DNA of 64,000 bases from Bubalus kerabau (lineage: Eukaryota > Chordata > Mammalia > Artiodactyla > Bovidae): contig NC_073642.1 of NCBI RefSeq assembly GCF_029407905.1, positions 8,184,001 to 8,248,000 of the forward strand. The letters are read 5' to 3'. The notes below the pieces were generated by a model. That model ran no database searches and had not been told where the DNA came from. It worked only from the letters and a program-made list of their open reading frames with translations. The position numbers were made by a program, and so were the translations under genes. Below are positions 56,146-64,000 of this stretch, piece after piece (within the stretch, counting starts at the first letter, position 1; every line of letters begins with the position of its first letter).

Positions 56146-57399
56146 CTGTCTACTTGCTTAGGCCAGGGAAGGATATCGCGGCCAAACTGGGGTGTGTGTG
56201 AAGTGCCCGTGGTGGTGGAAACCGGCAGGCAGGTGCCACAGACTGAGGCAAGTGTCAGGCAGTTGCAGTAGACTGGAATCAAGAAAAAGCTATCGATCTC
56301 TCCGTCCTGAGTCTGGGCTACAGGAGGTCTCCCATGTTGGGGCATGGTTTTTCTGGTGGGGTCCCTCCCAGTGCCCACGGAGGCAGGAGCTGGGGTGTGG
56401 GGTGGGGGTGGCTCCACCCTTGCCCATCACTCAACAATGGCACACACATAGGTTCCTAGGCAGACCACGCTTCCTTTAGTGGCATTCCTGGCTATAGAGC
56501 TCCTCACTCACATCCCCTCTTTTGAATCTGCACAACCAGCTGCAGTCCTCTCCCTGAAACCACTCTTCTCACCCCACACTTTAGCACTCAGACCCCACCA
56601 GCACTGGTGGATTCCCATCTCAGGCAAGGGCACCCAGGACTGATTCCAGAGGAGGCTTTGCCATGGGCAGCCCTCATGACCCCGAACGCTTCCTGGATGG
56701 AGGAGGCCTTTGCTCGAGGAGTAGGGGTGCCTGACCAGATGGGTGCCCCTCCGAGTGCCCTAGGAGACAGGACCTAGGGGAGTTACAATATCCTCCCTGC
56801 CTGTGCATGCCACTCAGGGACGCCTTGCTTCTACGGAATCATGGGCTTCTGCAAACTTTCCTGGTTGTGGAGCTCTTTATTCCTGTCCCTTCAGGCTTTT
56901 CACAGCCAGTAGCTGTCTCCCTCCCTGGGTCCACACCCTACTTTCCAGCACCTAACACCCCCACACACCCCCCAACAGGAGACACAGCTCAGGTTGGGGT
57001 GCATGGGACTGCAATACAGATCATGCACGCAATTCTTACTTTGTCTTGCCTTCCACAGTCCATTGCTGTGTTCTCCTTTGATCCCCAAAAGTTCCTTTTC
57101 TGTCCCAGCTGATTTCCACACCATGAGGGGGTTTTCCTGAGTGCGGGAATGTCTTCTCACCTTTAGTGTCCCACTAAGGATGCTGGTCTCTCTTCTGATT
57201 CCTCTTTTCTTTTTTTCTTTCTTTCATCCTACCTATTGCAAGAAGATTTTGTCTTGTCCTTTTAGGTGTCTAAAGTCTTCTGCTCATGTTTTGTGCTGTG
57301 AGAATTATTCCATTTGTAGATGTGATTCTTGATGTATTTGTGAAGAGAGACGAATTCCACATCCTCCTATCTTGCCATCCTGACTCCTCCTGCCATTAC

Positions 57400-58300
57400 T
57401 TTCATAGACTTTTATCTACATTTTTTTATTATTGAATCCTCTAAAGCTTTACTATTTTTATTTTTTGTTGAAGTATAACTGATTTATAATATTAGTTTCA
57501 GGTGTACAACATACTGATTCAATATTTTTATAGGCTGTACTTCATTTTACGTTACTACAAAATACTGGCTAAATTTCCCTGTGCTGTACAATGTATCTTT
57601 GTTACTTATCAGTTTTATATTTAGTAGTTTGTACCTCTTACTCCACTACTCCTATCTTGTCCCTGCCCCATGCCTCCCCCACCGGGTAACCACTAGTTTG
57701 TTCTTTATACCTGTGAGTCTGTTCCTGTTTTGTTTTATTCATCTGATTCTTTTATTTTTTGGTTCTACATATAAGTGATAATATAGACTGTACTTGTCTT
57801 GTTCTGACTTATTTCACTAAGCATAATTATCTCTCTTACAGAATTTTATTCTTTTCACGTCTGAGTAGTATTCCGTTTTGTGTGTGTATGTATCTCACAT
57901 CTTCTGTATTCATTCATCTGTTGATGGGCACATAGGTGGCATCTATCTATAGCTTATGTATGTATGTAATGTGTCCTCAGTCATGTCTGACTCTTTGCAA
58001 CCCCACGGACTGTAACCCACCAGGTTCTTCTGTCTATGGAATTTTCCAGGCAAGAATACTGGAATGGGTTGCCATTTCCTACTCTATGGGATCTTCCCGA
58101 CCCAGGGATCGAACCCATGTCTCTTGTGTGCCCTACATTGGCGGGCAAATTCTTTGCCACTATGCCACCTTGGAAGCCCCTTCTGTGTCCTGGCTATTGT
58201 AAATAATACTTCTATGAACACTGGGGTACCTATATCTTTTCAAATTAGAGTTTTCATTTTCTTCAAACATCTTTACTATTTCAGAGAACTGCAAAGAACC
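57400..58300 (-). mobile_element. Older L1 3' fragment, antisense, split by a SINE
   Basis: The text gaagtataactgatttataa, ctgtgctgtacaatgtatc and gtaaccactagtttgttc is an L1 3'UTR. The part after the SINE (tcctggctattgtaaataat) is the ORF2 end. Confidence 0.82.
57966..58180 (-). mobile_element. Bov-tA SINE
   Basis: The antisense element runs from gtcctcagtcatgtctgac to actatgccaccttggaagcc. Confidence 0.9.
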
Positions 58301-58384
58301 TTTGTCTTTTCCTAACACTCTATCTGTATAAATACATTTCCCTTAAACATCTACACTTAATAATGATTTTAAATGACCACACTA

Positions 58385-58612
58385 ACTAGCAATTCTTGAC
58401 CACCTTCTGTGTCAGGCTCCTGCTAAGTGCTTTGCACACCTCATCTCATCATTTAATCTGCAGTCCTCCCTATGAGGTGGTACCCTTCACATTCTCATTT
58501 TCAAATGAAGAAACTGAAGCTGAGAGAAGTTGAGGTCATTTCCCAGGGCTGGGGAGTAGCAGAGTAGAGCCAGGTCTCGGTCCAACTCTGGTGTCCACAC
58601 TCCTCACCACAG
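58385..58612 (+). repeat. MIR
   Basis: The order ctgctaagtgctttgcacac, catctcatcatttaatctgc, ctatgaggtggtaccc, atgaagaaactgaagctgag and gagccaggtctcggtccaac closely follows MIR. Confidence 0.82.
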
Positions 58613-58865
58613 CACGGGTCCCATTCACTGTGCAGAATGGAAAACTGACCATATCTTCTATAGAACACAGGCTTTACCTTTGTATGCTAGATGGTAGCGG
58701 GAGACCCAGATGTAAACGTTTTCTCATTTGACTCTGGAAAACCCTACTTTTCCTCTTTCAAGACTGATTTTTTCATTAGATTTGCATTATCAGCAACATT
58801 CCCATAAGGCCTCTGCTTTTCACTGGTGCTCAGTATTCTTGCCAAATTCTCGAGCTTTTAAAAGG

Positions 58866-59143
58866 AAACCCTCAGGACTTTTCTGGTGGTCTAGTGCTTA
58901 AGAATCCACCTTGCAATGCAGGGGACGTGGGCTTGATCCCTGGTCTGGGAACTAAGATCCCACATGCTACAGAGCAACACACACCGCAGCTACTGAGGCC
59001 CGCATGCAGCAACCACAGAGCCTGCGTGCCTGCCTGCCACAGCAGTGGCATGAGAGCATCTGTGCACCGCGGCAAAGATGCCATGTGCCTCAGCTAAGAC
59101 CCGATGAGGCCAAGTAAATAAATAAAGTACATTTAAACCCTCA
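58866..59143 (+). mobile_element. CHR-type SINE with 9-bp target duplication
   Basis: The sense element 58875-59134 has the head ggacttttctggtggtctag, the body gcttgatccctggtctggg, a CHR-type 3' part (ctactgaggcccgcatgc) and a aataaataaagtac tail. The flanks aaaccctca (58866-58874 and 59135-59143) match perfectly. Confidence 0.9.
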
Positions 59144-60369
59144 CGAGCCTTGGGCTGCACAGAGATCTATCCAAAAGATAAAGAAGTCACAATTTGGAAG
59201 AGAAACTGGTATTTTCATACCAGTATACTAATATTCTCCAAGAAAAATCAGTTATGAAAGGAAAGACTGGAGGTATACAACTAGATTGTCACCCATTCTT
59301 GTGGTTTAAAGAATATTTAACTCCTAGATACACATACTTATTTAGATCTTTTAAAGTTACTTTCCATAATGCAGAATATAGTGTCAAATTCTGAATAACA
59401 TGCTACTAAAAATGCATTTTAAATAAATAAAAGGAAACATCCTATTGCTTTCGTAATATCAGAGATTTCACTTGTTCGTTGCAGATTAAAACAAGTCTCC
59501 ATCCCTGTGGGATCTTCTGAAGCTCATCTGAAATGAGATAGTATCTTGTCATGCGCTCTGTAGTTACTACAGATACATTTTCATTCAATAAAATATGCTG
59601 TGGTTTAAGCTGTGGACCTGCCAAATTAACATACTGCCACACTGTGTTGTTCAAAATTCTTTCTCTTTTCATCTGTCTCTAGTGTGTTTCCTAAAGATGC
59701 CCAAACACGTTATGGGCCCACTAGATAATAAATCCTCAAAACATCCCTGGCAGGTAGATAGGAAAGAAAAGGAGACAGGGTTGCTCTCCCACACATTACT
59801 TATGAGCAGATGGAGACAAACAAGATTGCCTGAAATTGACTGATGCTTTAAATGAGTTGGAAATGGAGGAAAGACTATAATTTAGTTATTTCCTGATGTA
59901 GTACTCCTTCAATCCCTTTTTTCATTAAATATATTGTGAAGCTAAGTAATTTTATTTTCTGTTTTGTATTTCCTTTTATGTGAACAGTGTACCCTCAATG
60001 AGCTCCAGAAGGCTCATTGTAGATTGCATTAGCTTGATAGCCTCCATTTCTGGCTGGTAGTGCCAGGACCCTGGAATAGCATGCGGCAGCAACTTCAAAG
60101 GATGAGGGTGGAATGTGCCTCGTTCTCTGCACACACTAAACAAGTATTTTAACCAAATATCTCAAGCATATAAAATTAAAGATGTTGTTCTATGAACACT
60201 CGTGTGCATGCCACCAAGTTTCCAAGTAGAACACTGCAGATAAGTGGAAGCCTGTTACGCTTTCTTCTTAATCCTGTTTTTTTCTCCCCATGTTACAGGC
60301 AATTGTGATACTGAATTTTGTGTTTTTCATTCCTCTGAATCTATATTTGTATAACCATAGAAATATACA

Positions 60370-61500
60370 GTATTATTTTTCATCTTTTTATACCTCATAT
60401 ATTTGTTTCCTTCTGTAGCTTGCTTTTTCCACCATTACTTTTCTATTTTTGAGATGTATCCACATCAATTGATATTAGTCTATTCATTTTAAACCTTCAT
60501 ATTATATTTACTCTGACTTTTATTTACTTATACATTCTCTGAGGGTGAATACCTAGATTGCTTCTGATTTGATCATTTTTATACATGTTTCCATGGGCAC
60601 ATGTACAAGATTCTCTCTTGAGGTGTTTGCTCAGGAGTGGAATAGCTTAACTGACAAGTATCCACATCATCACCTTTACTGAGTTTGCTTTCCACCAGTT
60701 TGTGCTCTCACCCCAGTAATTCCTGTTACTCCACATCCTTGTCAACACTTGTTCTTTTCAGACTTCTTGTCTTTGCCGATCATGTAATTTCTCTAATTGC
60801 ATTTTCCTAATAGTGAGATTTGATATCTTTTCATACATCTGCTGGACATTTAGAATTTCTTCCTGTGAAATGTCTACTCATTTCTTTTACTCAATTTTTT
60901 AACTGAGCTATTTGCATTTTTCTTATTAACTTGTAGATATTCTTCCAATTTCTGATGACATGTCATTTGCTGCTTACATATATTGTGTGTACCCTAATGT
61001 GTAGTCTGCCCTTATCACTTTCTTTATGATGAAGTTTGATGCACAGGAATTTTCATTTTTAATGTGACCTAATTTACCAAACCTCTTTCATTATGATCTG
61101 TAACTTATTTAAGAAGTCATTACCTATCTCAAAATTATGGAGTTGAAGTGAAAAGAAAGTGTTAGTCACTCTTTGCAGTGTTCAGCTCTTTGCAACCCCA
61201 TGAATTATAGCCCACTAGGCTCCTCTGTCCATGGAATTCTCCAGGTAAGAATACTGGAGTAGGTATTCCTTTCTCCAGGGGATCTTCCTGACCCAGTGAT
61301 CAAACTGGCATCTCCTGCATTGCAGGTGGATTCTTTACCGTCTGAGCCACCATGGAAGCCCTGCCATATTCCCAAATCATGTAGTTACTTTTCCTTATAT
61401 TTTCTCTCAAACGGATCAAAGCTTTGCTTTTTAAATTGAGGTCTCCAAGACACTTGGAACTTTTGTGTACATGGTATGAGGGATCTGATTTTTTCACTTT
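60370..61500 (-). mobile_element. Ancient L1 ORF2, antisense, split by a SINE
   Basis: Diverged antisense text such as cagtttgtgctctcacccc, gtcaacacttgttcttttc and cctaatagtgagatttg is consistent with an L1 ORF2 3' part. The SINE at 61150 interrupts it. Confidence 0.7.
61150..61361 (-). mobile_element. Bov-tA SINE
   Basis: The antisense element runs from gtgaaaagaaagtgttagtc to gtctgagccaccatggaagc. Confidence 0.9.
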
Positions 61501-62029
61501 GAATAAAATTATTATTAAATCAAGTGAGGAGGTAAAAAACAAGGATTCAAAGTCTGAAGAATTCACTAGGGTTTGAAATGTGAGGCCAAGGATAGTTTGA
61601 CAAAAATCTTTTAAACTTAGAGAGTTCAGAAATGGCAACAGGTCACCTTCATGTGTGACTATGTCCCTTCAGGGCTGGGCCTCCTGCTAACAGCTTGTTG
61701 GATGTCACTGGATTCAAGAAGTCTGTGCCATCATACAGACATTCTTGTAACAAGGGCGAAACTATTGTCAGTGAAAGCCATGTGTTGGTTCCTGCTGAAG
61801 TTGCCTCCTTCCAGGTCTCCTTCTCAGCAGATACTCAAATTAAATTTCCAGGCAGCGAAGAAATGGAAAGTTACCATTTGGACTTGACCACAATGTGATT
61901 TAAAAAAGAAAAATTGGTGCTTCCCTATCTAACTAGCTGCCCTGGGTGAGCACACCCAGTATTCATCTGGTAGGGTGCTGATGAAAGGAAAATCTCCGAG
62001 CCTGGAGTCAGCCAGCAGGAGTTCTGCTC

Positions 62030-62640
62030 TAGTTTGTTAGGGCTGCCATAACAAAGTACTGCCAGCGAGGAGACTTAACGGAAAGTTATTCTCTCTCAGT
62101 TCTGAAGGTTGGATGTCTGAGATGAACACCTGGGTGATGTTGGTTCTTTCCGGGGACTATGAGGTGTTCCACGACTCTCTCCTAACTGGCAACTTTGGTG
62201 TTCTTTGTCTGACAGATACATCACACCAGTCTCTGCCTTTATGTTCACATGGCATTCTCCCTGTGTCTCTGTATCTGAGTTTCTCCTTTTATAAGGATAT
62301 CAGTTATAGTGGGGCTTCCCTGGTGGATTGGATGGTAAAGAATCCACTCGCCATGCAAGAGACCCAGATTCGATCCCTGGGTCAGGAAGAACCCCTGGAG
62401 AAGGGAATAGCTACCCACTCTAGTATTCTTGCCTGGAGAATTCCATGGACAGAGAAGCCTGGCGGGCTCTAGTCCATGGGGTTGCAAATATTATCCAGTA
62501 TGACATTTTCTTAATACAGTTAATTATGTCTGCGATGATGCTATCTCCAAATAAAGTCACATTTTGAGGTACTAAGGATGAAGACTAAGGTATACTGAGG
62601 GTGAATTTGAGTTGGGGGTATACAACTCAATGCCTAATAT
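62030..62640 (-). mobile_element. MLT1-like LTR split by a SINE
   Basis: The left part (tagtttgttagggctgcc, ataacaaagtactgccagc, cagttctgaaggttggatg, cttttataaggatatcag) and the right part after the SINE (gatgctatctccaaataaag, tcacattttgaggtactaag) together follow an antisense MaLR LTR. Confidence 0.75.
62313..62490 (+). mobile_element. Bov-tA SINE
   Basis: The sense head cttccctggtggattggatgg and body end at agtccatggggttgcaaat. It lies inside the MLT1 LTR. Confidence 0.9.
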
Positions 62641-62884
62641 ATTCTTACAAGGTTTCTACCCTAACCCCCCCTTCATAAAATTTCAATAATTTCTCCAACC
62701 TTTAATTAGAGGAACAGTTTAATATTTCTGCTACTATATCAATGTGAAAATATGTTCCTTTCTTAAATATTTTCCCTAAAATTTATTCCAAACATCTATG
62801 AAAATTAAGGTAAGAATATAGCCTCAAAGTCAATGAATCTTCACGTTTTTCCCTCTGTCTTGCCTCCTTTCTCCTTCCATAGAC

Positions 62885-63440
62885 AACAAGCACCCACTGT
62901 GTGTTAGACACCGCAAGTTGCTGGGGATGTCAGGATGAATGTGTTAGGCTTGGCCTCTGCTTTCTCAGAGTCCTGCCCTAAAGGGATAGTGCTGAATCTC
63001 CAAGCACTTATAATTCAATATGAGAGATGTATCCAGAGCAGGGAGGTTCACGGTTCTGTGGGAGCACAGTCAGGTGTTCACAGAGGCACCCAGCCCAGCC
63101 TGGGATGTCAGGGAACTGAGCCAGCGCTAGGATGAGGAAGCCAGGTGCCCAGACCACACCATTTAAGGAGGCACTCACACCTGGATGCCAACCCTGCTCT
63201 TTTCCAACCCTGAGCATGAGCACCTCCTTAAATGATGTATCCTAATGTCTCCCTGGTCTCACACTAGTTCTGGCCCTTGCAGGGAAGGCCAACTTAAGGA
63301 GGAGACAGCCAAACTGAAACTGGAGGAGAGATGGTAGAAAGATGAATGGCAGTTAGCCAGGCAGAAATGGAAGGAAGAACACTCCAGATAGAAGGACCAG
63401 CAAAGGTCCGCAGAGAAGAGAACCGGCATCATGGAAGCCA
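62885..63440. repeat. L2-like ancient LINE remnant
   Basis: The text aagcacccactgtgtgttag, ctgtgggagcacagtcagg and ggcagttagccaggcagaaa resembles the antisense L2 3' region, strongly diverged. Confidence 0.55.
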
Positions 63441-64000
63441 AACGGGAAGGCTTAGATGACTCTCATGAGTCGTCTGAACTCATCAAGTTCAGGGAAACCA
63501 GGGTCCCGGCAGAGCCACTGGTATGTCTCCAAATCCATCCATTATCCCCCAGACGGCCTGGTGTGCTTCACTCAGCTTTGGGCTGCAGGATTGGTGTTTC
63601 TGTTCCAGCCTCATGTTGTCCCGTTGTGAATTCTGCTAATCTGGATGCTGGGAGCCACACTGAATTCATTTTTCTTCTCTGACCTACCAGTACTTGGCTA
63701 ATTTCCTTAACCACAGCTTATTGGCTTGAACCAATCAGCTGACAGGAAAAGATTCCAGGTTTATCACCTATTTCTACATGCTTCCGCATCTGGGGTCATA
63801 ATATGAAATATATTAACATATTTAAACTTATTGTGTAATTGATTTACTAGAGTATGCCATTAAAAATATTTTTGTTGTCTTTCCTTTCTGTGAATTTACT
63901 GCTTTGCACAGACCGAGGCTTTCCCCTGGAGATCTCCAGGACGTAGAGCTCCTCAGGAGACATGCCAACAGCTCTAGAAGGTTAAAGAGAGACCAGTAGC

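Larger units (their letters stand above)
49505..57392 (-). mobile_element. Second nearly full-length L1, decayed, antisense
   Basis: The 3'UTR is at about 49505-50000 (tctactgctttacaccactg, gtgtcaatatgattgttctc) and ORF2 at about 50100-53450. Fragments carry RT (51570-51962, with SIDAEKAFDKIQHPFM), a 52116-52340 piece (PITTNEIETMIKNLPTNK) and endonuclease (52842-53441, with IVRDFNTPLIPV and FSRIDHILGHKSS). ORF1 at about 53700-54500 keeps no long frame. The 5'UTR extends to about 57392, whose plus-strand text cttgccatcctgactcctcc is the L1 start. An A-rich block lies at 55030-55400. Frameshifts are far more numerous than in the L1 at 10864-18900, so this copy is older. No clear target duplication was found. 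Confidence 0.85.
40708..64000 (+). other. TTC23: TTC23 intron 4 (incomplete, more than 23 kb)
   Basis: The intron starts with a perfect gtaagt donor, and no acceptor or next exon was recognised. Parts with no named repeat and no gene are 40708-41769 (C/T-rich near 40920-41070), 46901-48040, 48426-49504, 58613-58865, 59144-60369, 61500-62029 and 63441-64000. Confidence 0.85.

Noticed and set aside
1797..62490. tRNA genes suggested by the many ggctcag...ggttcgatccc heads
   Set aside because: These are tRNA-Glu-derived SINE heads fused to Bov-A bodies, with mutated stems and target duplications. They are not functional tRNA genes.
63431..63682. Frame starting MEAKREGLDDSHESSEL that might be a further TTC23 exon
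   Set aside because: No match to the expected next TTC23 segment (LYQGQ-like start), and it overlaps an L2-like fossil.

Overview
This window is mammalian nuclear DNA from a ruminant, most likely a bovid such as cattle. It is dense in repeats that mark ruminant genomes: RTE-type BovB LINEs, Bov-tA and Bov-A2 SINEs, an L1 of the bovine L1_BT type, and older artiodactyl CHR-type SINEs. These lie over an ancient mammalian layer of MIR, L2, MLT1 LTRs and old L1. I cannot tell Bos from Ovis, Capra or Bubalus by eye. No prokaryotic operon, CRISPR array, phage or free-standing novel gene system is visible.

The only host gene I can support is the 5' coding part of TTC23 (tetratricopeptide repeat domain 23) on the + strand. 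Four coding exons are visible: 21012-21209 (contains the ATG at 21030), 34712-34835, 40242-40392 and 40582-40707. Their splice phases agree (0, then 1, 2 and 2), and together they encode the first 193 residues plus two bases of codon 194. The rest of the gene lies beyond 64000, so intron 4 is more than 23 kb. No promoter or CpG island is evident in the 21 kb upstream of the ATG, so transcription probably starts outside the window.

Layout: 1-4200 holds a 5'-truncated BovB, SINEs, a MIR and a hAT-like remnant. 4203-20530 is one old antisense L1 that has been split repeatedly by a solo class II-type LTR (4711-6001, 6-bp target duplication), a sense L1 3' piece, SINEs, a BovB tail and a nearly full-length L1_BT (10864-18900, 16-bp target duplication). 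21-34.7 kb is TTC23 intron 1, with three BovB copies (one about 3.3 kb, nearly full length), many SINEs and two MLT1-type LTRs. 34.8-40.2 kb is intron 2, with a dimeric Bov-A2 and a sense BovB of about 1.9 kb. 40.4-40.6 kb is a 189-bp intron. 40.7-64 kb is intron 4, with old L1s, another BovB, a second nearly full-length but decayed antisense L1 (about 49505-57392), CHR SINEs and MIR/L2 fossils.

All long open frames outside the four exons that I recognise belong to LINE proteins (ORF1p, or endonuclease and reverse transcriptase), and every LINE copy carries inactivating lesions. The observations most worth a second look are structural: the clean solo LTR, two tandem-headed SINE dimers each moved as one unit, a dispersed 41-bp duplication, a 100-bp tandem duplication, the three-copy repeat in the L1_BT 5'UTR, and the fragile-looking splice signals around TTC23 coding exon 3.
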